Part shown: in pieces, positions 9,106-18,106 of the stretch | Layout: each line of letters begins with the position of its first letter | How positions within the stretch are numbered: position 1 is the first letter of the stretch | From: Pseudomonas sp. sp1636 | GTDB lineage: Bacteria > Pseudomonadota > Gammaproteobacteria > Pseudomonadales > Pseudomonadaceae | Length of the DNA: 64,000 nt | Assembly: GCF_030376615.1 (NCBI RefSeq) | Contig: NZ_JARRAB010000006.1 | Location: forward strand, 62,001 to 126,000 | Direction: 5' to 3' | Program-made: the position numbers and the translations under genes | The notes under the pieces: model-generated | What the model saw: only the letters and a program-made list of their open reading frames with translations | The model's database searches: none | What the model was told of the DNA's origin: nothing

Positions 9106-9184
9106 ACCCGGCTCGCGGGGCACGGCCGGAATCGTCGCCAACCCAATTCGCGGCCCGGATCGGCCGCACCCGCAAGGAATACCT

Positions 9185-9931
9185 ATGCCCACCGCCTACG
9201 ATGATATTTCTCTCGCCTACCAAGTCGTGCATGGCGAACTGACGGTGAAGAAACACGCCGAGGAGTTCACCTACCTCAATCTGCTCGGCGATGTGCAGGG
9301 CAAAACGGTGTTGGATCTGGCCTGCGGCGAAGGGCGTTTCAGCCGAACGATAAAACGCCAAGGCGCACGCCAGGTCGTCGGCGTGGACATCTCGGCGGGC
9401 ATGATCGAACTGGCTCGACAGGCGGAAAAGCAACGGCCTCTGGGGATCAGCTATATCCACAGCGATGTGGCCGCCCTCGGCACCATTGGCAGCTTCGACA
9501 TGGTGAGTGCGGCGTTTCTGTTCAACTACGCCGCGTCTAAGGAGGCGCTGCTGGCGCTCTGCCGCACGGCCTACAACAACCTCAAAGCGGGTGGGCAACT
9601 GGTCGCCAGCATCAATGCGACCCCCTTGTTCCCGCCGCGGAATGACCAGGCCACGCGCAAGTATGGCTACCTGGTGCACAGCCCCTCGCCGCTGCACGAA
9701 GGCGACGCCGTGGAATACGCGTTCTTCACCGGCAGCCACGCAATCCGCCTGTTCAATGTCCACTGGAGCCGCGCAACCTACGAGTGGGCCTTGCGCGAGG
9801 CCGGCTTCGGCGCCTGCCGTTGGCAATCGCCCACGGTTTCGCAACAAGGCCTGGAACAACATGGCGATGAATTCTGGCGCGACTTCCTGCGCGAACCGAA
9901 TTTCATCTGCCTGGGAGCCTGTCGGACTTAA
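9185..9931 (+). CDS. Class I SAM-dependent methyltransferase, unknown substrate
   Basis: A 248-residue soluble Rossmann-fold methyltransferase. Motif I is VLDLACGEGRFSR near residue 39, the acidic end of strand 2 is GVDISAGMIELA, and motif II follows as IHSDVAAL. Residues 100-240 resemble small-molecule methyltransferases (FDMVSAAFLFNYA). AAGGAAT precedes the ATG at 9185; upstream in-frame sequence is not protein-like. It lies between mtgB and convergent gbdR, separated from mtgB by a probable terminator. GC content appears somewhat lower than the flanks. A role in betaine metabolism cannot be shown. Confidence 0.8.
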   Translation: MPTAYDDISLAYQVVHGELTVKKHAEEFTYLNLLGDVQGKTVLDLACGEGRFSRTIKRQGARQVVGVDISAGMIELARQAEKQRPLGISYIHSDVAALGTIGSFDMVSAAFLFNYAASKEALLALCRTAYNNLKAGGQLVASINATPLFPPRNDQATRKYGYLVHSPSPLHEGDAVEYAFFTGSHAIRLFNVHWSRATYEWALREAGFGACRWQSPTVSQQGLEQHGDEFWRDFLREPNFICLGACRT

Positions 9932-9983
9932 CGTGGTTCTACTGCGAAAAAGTCCGACCGGCGCTTAGCCGCACGCGGGCCTG

Positions 9984-11084
9984 TTAGAGCCGCACGCTGG
10001 CGAAGGTCGACTCGCCTTGGGCGCGGGTCAGCGCGGCCAGGGCCGAGGTCGAGGACGGCCGCAGCAGGTCTTCCGGCAACGGCACCAAAGCCCTCATGCT
10101 CACCAGGTTCTGCCCGCTACGCTCGTCGCGCGGCGGAATGCCGAAGTATTCGCGGTAGCACTTGGAGAAGTGCGGGGTGGAGACGAAACCGCACACCGAG
10201 GCCACCTCGATGATCGACATCGAGGTCTGCTTGAGCAACTGGCGGGCGCGGATCAGGCGCAGCTTGAGGTAATAGCGCGACGGCGAGCAGTGCAGGTATT
10301 TCTGGAACAGGCGCTCGAGCTGGCGACGCGAGACATCGACGTAGCTGGCCAGGCCATCGAGGTCGATCGGCTCCTCCAGGTTGGCCTCCATCAACACGAC
10401 TATTTCCTGCAGTTTCGGCTGGTTGGTGCCGAGCATGTGCTTGAGCGGCACGCGCTGGTGATCCTGCTCGTTGCGAATGCGCTCGTAGATGAACATGTCG
10501 GAGATCGCCGCCGCCAATTCGCGGCCATGCTCGCGGCCGATCAGGTGCAGCATCATGTCCATCGGCGCGGTACCGCCGGAGCTGGTGTAACGGTTGCGAT
10601 CGATGGAAAACAGACGGGTGGTGATGGCCGCACGGGGGAAGGCTTCCTGCATCGCCGCGAGAACTTCCCAGTGCACGCTGCATTCGTAACCGTCGAGCAG
10701 GCCGGCCTTGGCCAGGGCCCAGCCGCCGGTGCACACCGAGCCCATCAGGCGGCCATGGCGCGCCTGGCTCTGCAGCCAGTGCAGGTGCTCGCGGGTGACG
10801 CTGTGCTGGATATCCACGCCGCCGCAGACGACCACCGAGTTCAGCATCGGGGCGTTGTCCAGGCCGGCGTCCGGGGTGATCTGCAGACCATCGCTGGCGC
10901 TTACCGGGCAACCGTTCTGGGTCAAGGTGTACCAACGATACAGCTCCTTGCCGGAGAGCTGATTGGCCATGCGCAGGGGCTCCACCGCCGAGGCCAGGGA
11001 AATCAGGGTGAAGTTGTCCAGCAGCAGAAAGCCGATGGCCTGGGGAGGGTTGTGGGGCTGCGCCCCTTGGCTGAACTGTGACAT
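9984..11084 (-). CDS. gbdR: GbdR, AraC-family activator of glycine betaine catabolism
   Basis: A 366-residue regulator with an N-terminal DJ-1/PfpI (glutamine amidotransferase-like) domain (residues 15-205) and a C-terminal AraC double helix-turn-helix (about 220-325). It closely resembles Pseudomonas GbdR as I know it, including FLLLDNFTLISLASAVEP near the start, SSGGTAPMDMMLHLIG, SRRQLERLFQKYL and CGFVSTPHFSKCYR. GbdR senses glycine betaine and dimethylglycine and activates betaine catabolic and transport genes. The terminal STFASVR tail is also typical. Its neighbours here, sdaB and the cbc transporter, are known members of the regulon in P. aeruginosa. Confidence 0.95.
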   Translation of the reverse strand: MSQFSQGAQPHNPPQAIGFLLLDNFTLISLASAVEPLRMANQLSGKELYRWYTLTQNGCPVSASDGLQITPDAGLDNAPMLNSVVVCGGVDIQHSVTREHLHWLQSQARHGRLMGSVCTGGWALAKAGLLDGYECSVHWEVLAAMQEAFPRAAITTRLFSIDRNRYTSSGGTAPMDMMLHLIGREHGRELAAAISDMFIYERIRNEQDHQRVPLKHMLGTNQPKLQEIVVLMEANLEEPIDLDGLASYVDVSRRQLERLFQKYLHCSPSRYYLKLRLIRARQLLKQTSMSIIEVASVCGFVSTPHFSKCYREYFGIPPRDERSGQNLVSMRALVPLPEDLLRPSSTSALAALTRAQGESTFASVRL

Positions 11085-11119
11085 TGATAAGACCCTCGCG
11101 CAAAGCTAAACACGGTGTT

Positions 11120-11150
11120 GAGCCCGCATCACGGCGGGGCTCTATTTTTT
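11120..11150 (+). terminator. Terminator-like hairpin upstream of and antisense to gbdR
   Basis: GAGCCCGC and GCGGGGCTC form a bulged stem with loop ATCACG, followed on the plus strand by TATTTTTT. In that orientation it is a good intrinsic terminator, yet no plus-strand gene ends here. On the minus strand it would form a stem in the gbdR leader or promoter. Confidence 0.45.
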
Positions 11151-11552
11151 GTGATTCTGGTAGGCCACAACCCCAGATCGGCGTGGATAACAACGCAAAG
11201 GTCATGCCTAAATTGATTACTTGTTCAACAAACCTGACGGGGTGCAGACACCCCCCCAACCGCAAGGCTTTGCCAGGAGCGACAAAACATTCCGTTTACG
11301 ACCACAAGCCCCGGCATACGGGAGCTTGAGCATTTCGGTAGCACCCTCCGAGCAGGCCAATGCCAGCGTCGTTACGAAAGGCCATGGTGGCAGTAACGGA
11401 CAGGGTAACTGCACCTGACCGGACGGTCACCAGGGTCGCCCGAGCGGCGCGCTCGGCGCTGCAGCAATAGTTGCCAGGAACCCTTAGCAACCGGCACCAA
11501 AATGAGCCGCTGGCGAGCGTCAGCAAGCGCACTGACGCCTCACAACCGGCTC

Positions 11553-11574
11553 AAAAAGACGCCACGCTGGCGCC
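11553..11574 (-). terminator. Probable terminator of sdaB
   Basis: Read on the minus strand, CGCCA-GCG-TGGCG is followed by TCTTTTTGAG, just beyond the sdaB stop codon. The five-base core stem is short but the T tract is clear. Confidence 0.5.
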
Positions 11575-11575
11575 T

Positions 11576-12955
11576 TCAGCATTCGATGGCACTCACGGCC
11601 AGGCCGCCGCGCGAGGTTTCCTTGTACTTGTCGTGCATGTCGGCGCCGGTGTCGCGCATGGTGCGGATCACCCGGTCGAGCGAGATGAAGTGCTGGCCGT
11701 CGCCGCGCAGGGCCATCTGCGCGGCGTTGATCGCCTTCACCGCGGCGATCGCGTTGCGCTCGATACAGGGCACCTGTACCAGCCCGCCGACCGGATCGCA
11801 GGTCAGCCCGAGGTTGTGCTCCAGGCCGATCTCGGCGGCGTTTTCCAGCTGCTCCGGGGTAGCCCCGAGGATCTCCGCCAGGCCGGCGGCGGCCATCGCG
11901 CAGGCCGAACCGACCTCGCCCTGGCAGCCGACTTCGGCACCGGAGATCGAGGCGTTCTTCTTGCACAGGATGCCCACCGCGGCGGCGGCCAGCAGGTAGT
12001 CGACCACGTCGGCTTCGCTGACGGCCGGGCTGAAGCGCACGTAGTAGTGCAGTACCGCCGGAATGATCCCGGCCGCGCCGTTGGTCGGCGCGGTCACCAT
12101 GCGCCCGCCGGCGGCATTTTCCTCGTTGACCGCCAGGGCGAACAGGTTGACCCACTCCATGCCGCTGAGGGTCGAGCCGATCACGTTGGGCTTGCTCATT
12201 TCCTGCAGGCTGCGGTGCAGCTTGGCCGCGCGGCGCTTGACGTTGAGCCCGCCGGGCAGGATGCCCTCGTGCTTGAGGCCCTGCTCGACGCAGTCGCGCA
12301 TGGCCTGCCACAGGCGCATCAGGCCGCTACGGATCTGCGCCTCGCTGCGCCAGGCCTTCTCGTTGGCCATCATCAATTCGGACACGCGCAGGCCGTGCGC
12401 CTTGCACAGGCGCAACAGCTCCTCGGCGCTGGAGAAGTCGTAGGGCAGCGCGGTGTGATCCTGGTCCAGTTGGCCGCTGGCGGCCTGCTCGGCGTCGATC
12501 ACGAAGCCGCCGCCGACCGAATAATAGGTGTCGCCGTGCAGCACGCCGCCGTCGACCGCGAAGGCCGTCAGGGTCATGGCATTGGGGTGGTAAGGCAGGT
12601 TTTCGTCGAGCAGCCGCATGTCGCGCGCCCAGTCGAAAACCACCGGCACATCGCCGTCGAGCAGCAATTGGCCGCTCTCGAGCAGCGCCGCGATGCGCGG
12701 CTCGATCTGCGCCGGGTCGATCTGATCCGGCCAGTCGCCCATCAGGCCCATGATCACCGCACGGTCGCTGCCGTGACCGACGCCGGTGGCCGCCAACGAG
12801 CCATACAGGCGTACTTCCACGCGCTGCACCCGCTCCAGCATGCGCCGTTCGCGCAGCGCGCCGAGAAACAGCGCGGCGGCGCGCATGGGGCCGACGGTAT
12901 GCGAGCTGGAAGGCCCGATACCGATCTTGAACAAGTCGAACACACTGATAGCCAC
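11576..12955 (-). CDS. sdaB: L-serine dehydratase (single-chain, iron-sulfur type)
   Basis: A 459-residue enzyme converting L-serine to pyruvate and ammonia with a 4Fe-4S cluster. The N-terminal beta domain starts with SVFDLFKIGIGPSSSHTVGP, and the alpha domain carries cysteines in ILCKKNASISGAEVGCQG, GSACAMAAAG and TCDPVGGLVQVPCIE. In P. aeruginosa a serine dehydratase sits between gbdR and cbcX in the betaine regulon, the same arrangement as here. It would drain serine made from the glycine left after betaine demethylation. Confidence 0.93.
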   Translation of the reverse strand: MAISVFDLFKIGIGPSSSHTVGPMRAAALFLGALRERRMLERVQRVEVRLYGSLAATGVGHGSDRAVIMGLMGDWPDQIDPAQIEPRIAALLESGQLLLDGDVPVVFDWARDMRLLDENLPYHPNAMTLTAFAVDGGVLHGDTYYSVGGGFVIDAEQAASGQLDQDHTALPYDFSSAEELLRLCKAHGLRVSELMMANEKAWRSEAQIRSGLMRLWQAMRDCVEQGLKHEGILPGGLNVKRRAAKLHRSLQEMSKPNVIGSTLSGMEWVNLFALAVNEENAAGGRMVTAPTNGAAGIIPAVLHYYVRFSPAVSEADVVDYLLAAAAVGILCKKNASISGAEVGCQGEVGSACAMAAAGLAEILGATPEQLENAAEIGLEHNLGLTCDPVGGLVQVPCIERNAIAAVKAINAAQMALRGDGQHFISLDRVIRTMRDTGADMHDKYKETSRGGLAVSAIEC

Positions 12956-13302
12956 AACTAATCTCCCGGTCGCATTCCAGCTTTGCGGCCATCATCGGGA
13001 TTTGCGCGAACCGCAGACGTCCCACACCGACGCGTTCATGTCCAAAGCCGTCAGCATGACTCGCGCGGAGCCGAATTATGCGGGGCCGCATTCGCCAGGC
13101 TCGCCAGTGATCTGGCGCACAGTTTCAGGGCGCCGCATTGCCGTATGCGACAGCAGCATCCCACCTGCGACCTGGCACATAGGCAGCCATCCGGCTCTGG
13201 CGTAATGATCCAGCCGCCCATGCACCGGCCAGCCGCCGCCCGTCTCGCCAGGGCATGCTCAGGAACCCCGAGGGATCCCTCACCCGGCTATTGGAGATGC
13301 CC
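12956..13302. other. Gene-free region between sdaB and first binding protein
   Basis: A 347-bp divergent promoter region. It is moderately GC-rich with no convincing open frame. I could not define a GbdR site by eye, although both flanking genes belong to the GbdR-type regulon in relatives. Confidence 0.4.
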
Positions 13303-14241
13303 ATGAAATTGCCCGCGCACTGCCTGCTGACGCTCGCGTTGAGCACCCCGTTACTGGCCCACGCCGCCGAACCCGCGACCTGCGATCTGGTGCGCTTCGC
13401 CGACGTCGGCTGGACCGACATCACCGTCACCACCGCCGTCACCCGTCTGCTGCTGAATGACCTGGGCTACCGCACCCAGGTCAAGCGCCTGTCGGTACCA
13501 GACACCTACAAGGCCCTGCAGGACAACAAAATCGATGTGTTCCTCGGCACCTGGATGCCGACCTCGGAGGCTCACATCAGGCCTTACCTGGACAGCGGGG
13601 CGGTGGAAACCGTAATCGCCAACCTGGAAGGCGCCAAATACACCCTCGCGGTGAACCAGGCCGCGTACGACGGCGGCCTGAAGAACTTCGCCGATATCGC
13701 GCGTTACAAGACGGAACTTGACGGCAAACTCTATGGCATAGAACCCGGCAACGACGGCAACAAACTGATCCGCAAGATGATCGACAGCAATGCCTTCGGC
13801 TTGGCCGGTTTCAGCCTGGTGGAGTCCAGCGAATCGGGCATGCTCGCCCAGGTCAAACGCGCCGAGCACCTCAAACAGTGGGTGGTGTTTCTCGGCTGGG
13901 AGCCGCACCCGATGAACAATCAAGTACAGATGCACTACCTGGGAGGCGGCGACGATTTCTTCGGCCCCAACTTCGGCGGTGCCACCGTCTATACCAGCGT
14001 GCGCAAAGGCTATACCGAGCAGTGCCCGAACCTCGGCCGGTTGCTGCAAAACCTGCGCTTCAGCCTGCAGATGGAAAACCACCTGATGGAGGCCATCCTC
14101 AACCAGAGCACCAACCGCCGGCGCGAAGCCAAGGCCTGGCTGCAGGCCAATCCGCAGACGGTCAAACAATGGCTGCGGGGCGTCACTCGGCGCGACGGCA
14201 GCGCGGCAGATTTGCCATCGGACAGCAAAAAAATGCCCTGA
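13303..14241 (+). CDS. Periplasmic quaternary-amine binding protein (BetX/CaiX/CbcX family)
   Basis: A 312-residue ABC substrate-binding protein of the OpuAC/ChoX type. A signal peptide ends at AHAAEPA near residue 24. Aromatic residues expected to cage the trimethylammonium head are seen as Trp in ADVGWTD, Trp in LGTWMPTSE, Tyr in EGAKYTLAV and Trp in VFLGWEPHP. ATG 13303 is preferred over the ATG six bases earlier because GGAG lies seven bases upstream. It resembles the protein at 17018 closely but carries a longer, Arg-rich C-terminus. It could be specific for betaine, choline or carnitine; sequence does not decide. Confidence 0.85.
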   Translation: MKLPAHCLLTLALSTPLLAHAAEPATCDLVRFADVGWTDITVTTAVTRLLLNDLGYRTQVKRLSVPDTYKALQDNKIDVFLGTWMPTSEAHIRPYLDSGAVETVIANLEGAKYTLAVNQAAYDGGLKNFADIARYKTELDGKLYGIEPGNDGNKLIRKMIDSNAFGLAGFSLVESSESGMLAQVKRAEHLKQWVVFLGWEPHPMNNQVQMHYLGGGDDFFGPNFGGATVYTSVRKGYTEQCPNLGRLLQNLRFSLQMENHLMEAILNQSTNRRREAKAWLQANPQTVKQWLRGVTRRDGSAADLPSDSKKMP

Positions 14242-14901
14242 ACTAGATTTTTTTTCATTCCGGCGCAGCCCCCGGCATACGCTGGCTACACTCATGTCAA
14301 TAGCTGAAAACCACGGCTGGCGCGGGTTTCAGCCTTGGCCAAGGGCTAAAAAACTCTGTTATGGTTTTTATAGGTCGGCCATGTCGCCGCCCAATACGTC
14401 AGAGTCGCAAACCGACAATTGCCGCGATTCGAAGACTATATTGTTGAGCCAGCCGATTTCGTCGCTGTGGACTCTTAACAGGGTCGACAGACCAGAGTTC
14501 CCACACTCTGGACCGAATATTAGATAGCGCTGGCCATCTCAAGTGGGTGCCAGCCCAACAAGAAATTTCGGATGTACGCGCAGCTCAGGAAGGGCTGTTA
14601 AATCCCAACGGATTGGCCTTCGTTACTCTGCCAGAGGGTTTGGAAAGCAGTTTGCGACACGGCACAGCAAAGTTCATTCATCGGCATGACCAAGTAACGC
14701 CCCTGACCTCTCGAGCTCATGGTGCGCCACTTAGTGTGCGCCTGAATGCGCAGCAGCTGGCCGCGCCCCAGAACGCTGTCCAAAACTTGGAACCACCCAC
14801 ACTCACACAGGCAAGAACAGTCGACATCACCAGGAGAGCGCGATCGCCGCGCGCCAGGTTCCGTGTAACTGATCTGGATGTCTACTGAAGGGGAACCTCC
14901 C
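14242..14901. other. Gene-free region before the ABC importer operon
   Basis: This 660-bp region begins with an eight-T run (about 14248-14255) just after the preceding stop codon and contains AT-rich sequence at 14340-14480 that probably holds the promoter of the importer operon. Open frames such as 14547-14888 lack a ribosome site and recognisable features. No palindrome stood out strongly. Confidence 0.4.
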
Positions 14902-16098
14902 ATGAAAGCCGGAAAAATCGTGGTCGAAAATCTGTATAAGGTTTTTGGCAACAAGCCTCAAGAAGCCATCGCCCAGAGCAAGCAAGGTTGGAGCAAGGAT
15001 AAAGTCCTCGCCGAAACCGGCGCGGTGATTGGTGTAAGCGACGTGTCGTTCAGTGTCGAAGAGGGCGAAATCTTCGTCCTCATGGGCCTTTCCGGCTCAG
15101 GCAAATCGACCCTGATTCGTTTGATCAACCGACTGATAGAGCCCTCCGGCGGCAATGTGTTCATCGACGGCCATAACGTCGCCAAGATGAGCAGCAAGGA
15201 ACTCATCGACCTGCGTCGCCGCGACATGAGCATGGTCTTCCAGTCCTTCGCCCTGATGCCTTCGCGCACCGTGCTGGACAATGCCGCCTTCGGCCTGGAA
15301 GTGGCAGGCATAGGCCGCAAGGAGCGGGAGAAGCGCGCCATGGAGGTGCTCAAGGAGGTCGGCCTGGAAACCTTCGCGCAGATGCACCCCCATGAACTTT
15401 CCGGCGGCATGCAGCAGCGCGTCGGCCTGGCCCGCGCCTTGGCCGTCGACCCCTCGATGATGATCATGGACGAGGCGTTTTCCGCCCTCGATCCGCTCAA
15501 GCGCCGCGAAATGCAGGACTTGCTGCTCGAGCTGCAGAAGACCCACCGCCGCACCATCATCTTCGTCTCCCACGACATTGAGGAGGCCATGCGCATCGGC
15601 AACCGCATCGCCATCATGGAAGGCGGCAAGCTGGTGCAGGTCGGCACTCCGCAAGAGCTGGTCGACAATCCGGCCAATGACTACGTGCGCAACTTCTTCG
15701 ACACCGTCGACACCAACCGCTACCTCACCGCCGGCCAGCTGATGGCCAACAGCGTGCCGATCTTCGTGCACAACGGAGTGGCCCCGGACGCCCAGATGGT
15801 CTCGCAAAAACTGCAGGAACTGGACAAGCACTACGCCTTCATTGTCGATGAGAACAACCGCTTCTACGGTTCGATCAGCCTGGAGAAGATCGCCCTGCTG
15901 GTCGAAGGAGGTCAGTCCTGCAGACTCGACCAAAACGTGGTGAAGCAGATCACCCCGGTGCCGGAAGATATGCCCCTGGATAAGGTGATCGAGCGCCTGG
16001 TAATCAATGAAGGGCCAATCCCGGTTGTCGGCGGCAATGGCCAATACTCTGGCGCCATTAGCAAGGGTCGCCTGCTGACCCGCATGCAGGGAGAATGA
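14902..16098 (+). CDS. cbcV: Quaternary-amine ABC transporter ATP-binding protein (CbcV/ProV type)
   Basis: A 398-residue ATPase powering choline/betaine import at the inner membrane. Walker A is GLSGSGKSTL near residue 64, the ABC signature is LSGGMQQR, and Walker B is MMIMDEAFSALD. As in ProV, residues 280-395 form a pair of CBS domains that can sense ionic strength. AAGGGGA precedes the ATG at 14902. The stop is one base from the permease start, so translation is coupled. The operon order here is ATPase, permease, binding protein, then a second binding protein, unlike the cbcX-W-V order known in P. aeruginosa. Confidence 0.92.
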   Translation: MKAGKIVVENLYKVFGNKPQEAIAQSKQGWSKDKVLAETGAVIGVSDVSFSVEEGEIFVLMGLSGSGKSTLIRLINRLIEPSGGNVFIDGHNVAKMSSKELIDLRRRDMSMVFQSFALMPSRTVLDNAAFGLEVAGIGRKEREKRAMEVLKEVGLETFAQMHPHELSGGMQQRVGLARALAVDPSMMIMDEAFSALDPLKRREMQDLLLELQKTHRRTIIFVSHDIEEAMRIGNRIAIMEGGKLVQVGTPQELVDNPANDYVRNFFDTVDTNRYLTAGQLMANSVPIFVHNGVAPDAQMVSQKLQELDKHYAFIVDENNRFYGSISLEKIALLVEGGQSCRLDQNVVKQITPVPEDMPLDKVIERLVINEGPIPVVGGNGQYSGAISKGRLLTRMQGE

Positions 16099-16099
16099 C

Positions 16100-16981
16100 A
16101 TGAGTGACAAGAAGCTCGACCTGGGCAGCTGGGTCAACGACGGCGTGCAGCACCTGCTGGACAACTACAGCAACGGTTTCGACAGCATCGGCAGCGTGGT
16201 CAGTACGTTTTCCGAAGGCATCGAGGCCATCCTCATGCTGCCTCCCGCGTGGCTGCTGATCGCCATCTTCGTCGGCCTCGGCCTCTGGCGTATCGGTGCG
16301 CGCTTCGCCGCCTTTACCGCCGTGTCCTTTATTCTGATCGTCCTCACCGGTTTCTGGGAACAGACCGTGGTGACCCTCGGCCTGACCTTCTCCGCGACGC
16401 TGATCAGCCTCTTGTGGGGCATCCCCCTGGGCATCTGGGCGGCCAAGAGCGAGCGCGTGGCGACCATCATCCGCCCCATTCTCGACTTCATGCAGACCAT
16501 GCCGGCGTTCGTCTATCTGATTCCGGCCGCCATGCTGTTCGGCCTCGGCCGGGTGCCGGGGATCATCGCCACGGTAATTTTCGCCATGCCACCGGCGGTG
16601 CGCCTGACCAACCTGGGCATTCGCCAGGTCAACAAGGAAATCATCGAAGCCGGCCAATCCTTCGGCTGCAGCAAGGCCCAACTGCTGCTCAAGGTGCAGC
16701 TGCCCAGCGCCATGCCGTCGATCATGGCCGGGGTCAACCAGACCATCATGATGGCCCTGTCGATGGTGATCATTGCCTCGATGGTCGGCGCCGGCGGCCT
16801 GGGTAACGACGTACTCGCGAGCATCCAGCGTCTGGATATCGGTCTAGGCTTCGAAAGCGGCATGGCCGTGGTGCTGCTGGCGATCATCCTCGACCGCATT
16901 ACCGAAAGCTTCGGCACCAAACAAAGCGAGAAACGCAGCACCCTGATTAGCTGGGTGAGCGCGAAATTGCAGCGCCAGTAA
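16100..16981 (+). CDS. cbcW: Quaternary-amine ABC transporter permease (CbcW/ProW type)
   Basis: A 293-residue inner-membrane protein with about six hydrophobic helices. The ABC permease EAA-like loop is seen as IEAGQSFGCSKAQLLLKVQL near residue 192, the contact for the ATPase. A short N-terminal cytoplasmic stretch (SDKKLDLGSWVNDG) precedes the first helix, as in ProW. It lies between the ATPase (one-base gap) and a binding protein (36-base gap), so all belong to one operon. Confidence 0.93.
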   Translation: MSDKKLDLGSWVNDGVQHLLDNYSNGFDSIGSVVSTFSEGIEAILMLPPAWLLIAIFVGLGLWRIGARFAAFTAVSFILIVLTGFWEQTVVTLGLTFSATLISLLWGIPLGIWAAKSERVATIIRPILDFMQTMPAFVYLIPAAMLFGLGRVPGIIATVIFAMPPAVRLTNLGIRQVNKEIIEAGQSFGCSKAQLLLKVQLPSAMPSIMAGVNQTIMMALSMVIIASMVGAGGLGNDVLASIQRLDIGLGFESGMAVVLLAIILDRITESFGTKQSEKRSTLISWVSAKLQRQ

Positions 16982-17017
16982 GACCTTCACCTTATCCATT
17001 CACACAGGGAGTCATAC

Positions 17018-17962
17018 ATGAACAAGTTGAAAACTATTGCTGGAGTTGGCCTGCTGTCCTGCACCCTGCTGCAAAGCGCCTGGGCCCAGGAGCCGGAAAG
17101 CTGCAAACAGGTGCGCTTCGCCGAGATCGGCTGGGCCGACATCGCCGCCACCACCGGCGTGGCCATGACCCTGAGCGAAGGCTTGGGCTACCAGACGCGC
17201 AAGATCATGGCCTCGGTACCGATTGCCTTCACCGGGGTGCAAAAGGGCCAGATCGATGTATTTCTCGGCTACTGGGCACCCTCGATGGACGCGGTGATCG
17301 AACCCTTCACCAAGAATGGCGGCGTCAAAGTGCTGCCGACCGCCAACCTGGAGGGTGCCAAGTACACCCTCGCCGTGCCGACCTATCTGGCTGAGGCTGG
17401 CCTGAAAAGCTTCCAGGACATCGCCAAGTTCAAGAAAGAACTCGACGGCAAGATCTACGGCATCGAGCCCGGTAACGACGGCAACCTGCTGATCGAAAAC
17501 ATGATCAAGAGCGACCAGTTCGGCATGGGCAGTTTCCGCATGGTCGAGTCCAGCGAAGCCGGCATGCTGGTGCAGGTGCAACGCGCGGTGAAGAAGCAGA
17601 AGCCGGTGGTGTTCCTCGGCTGGGCACCGCACCCGATGAACACCCAGTTCGACCTCACCTACCTGTCGGGCGGCGATGACGTGTTCGGTCCGGATTACGG
17701 CGCGGCCAAGGTCTACACCGTGGTCACGCCGGATTACGAAGCGCGCTGCCCCAACGTCGGCAAGCTGCTGAACAATCTGCAATTCAGCGTCGAGATCGAA
17801 AGCCAGCTGATGGAAAAAGTGCTGGAGAAGGAAGACCCGGCCGAGGTGGCGAAGAATTGGATCAAGGCCAACCCGCAAGCCCTGGACAAGTGGCTGGCTG
17901 GCGTCACCACCTATGACGGCCAGGATGGCGCCGCCGCCGTGAAGAAATTCGTCGGCCTGTAA
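17018..17962 (+). CDS. cbcX: Periplasmic choline/betaine binding protein (CbcX-like)
   Basis: A 314-residue binding protein with signal peptide ending at SAWAQEPES. The ChoX-type aromatic box is present: Trp in EIGWADIAA, Trp in LGYWAPSMD, Tyr in EGAKYTLAVP and Trp in FLGWAPHPMN. Two cysteines (in ESCKQVRF and EARCPNVG) are positioned for a disulfide seen in this group. It is the dedicated binding protein of the importer by position, following the permease in the same operon. Its similarity to the product at 13303 is high throughout, so the two are paralogues. Confidence 0.9.
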   Translation: MNKLKTIAGVGLLSCTLLQSAWAQEPESCKQVRFAEIGWADIAATTGVAMTLSEGLGYQTRKIMASVPIAFTGVQKGQIDVFLGYWAPSMDAVIEPFTKNGGVKVLPTANLEGAKYTLAVPTYLAEAGLKSFQDIAKFKKELDGKIYGIEPGNDGNLLIENMIKSDQFGMGSFRMVESSEAGMLVQVQRAVKKQKPVVFLGWAPHPMNTQFDLTYLSGGDDVFGPDYGAAKVYTVVTPDYEARCPNVGKLLNNLQFSVEIESQLMEKVLEKEDPAEVAKNWIKANPQALDKWLAGVTTYDGQDGAAAVKKFVGL

Positions 17963-17970
17963 AAGCTCTG

Positions 17971-17998
17971 GCCCGCCTGGCGTTCGCGCCAGACGGGC
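17971..17998 (+). other. Strong intercistronic hairpin with TTCG tetraloop
   Basis: GCCCGCCTGGCG and CGCCAGACGGGC pair with one mismatch around a TTCG loop. No T run follows, so it is more likely a transcript-stabilising or processing hairpin than a terminator. It lies between two binding-protein genes. Confidence 0.5.
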
Positions 17999-18106
17999 AG
18001 GGACACATATACCTGGCATGGGCTAACCGGCCAGCGCAACACCCGCAATCAGCACGAGCCAGTAACACAGTTGAACTGCCACTCTCACTGATGGAGCACC
18101 AAATTT

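Larger units (their letters stand above)
11085..11575. other. Gene-free region between gbdR and sdaB
   Basis: This 491-bp region contains the gbdR promoter side with a hairpin at 11120-11150 and, at its right end, the terminator of sdaB. Short open frames exist (for example 11221-11418) but have no ribosome site or recognisable protein. I see no RNA gene I can name. Confidence 0.5.

Noticed and set aside
11221-11418. 65-codon open frame between gbdR and sdaB
   Set aside because: Low-complexity translation, no Shine-Dalgarno sequence, and no similarity that I recognise.
14547-14888. 113-codon open frame upstream of cbcV
   Set aside because: It has no ribosome site, no recognisable motif, and lies in a probable promoter/leader region.
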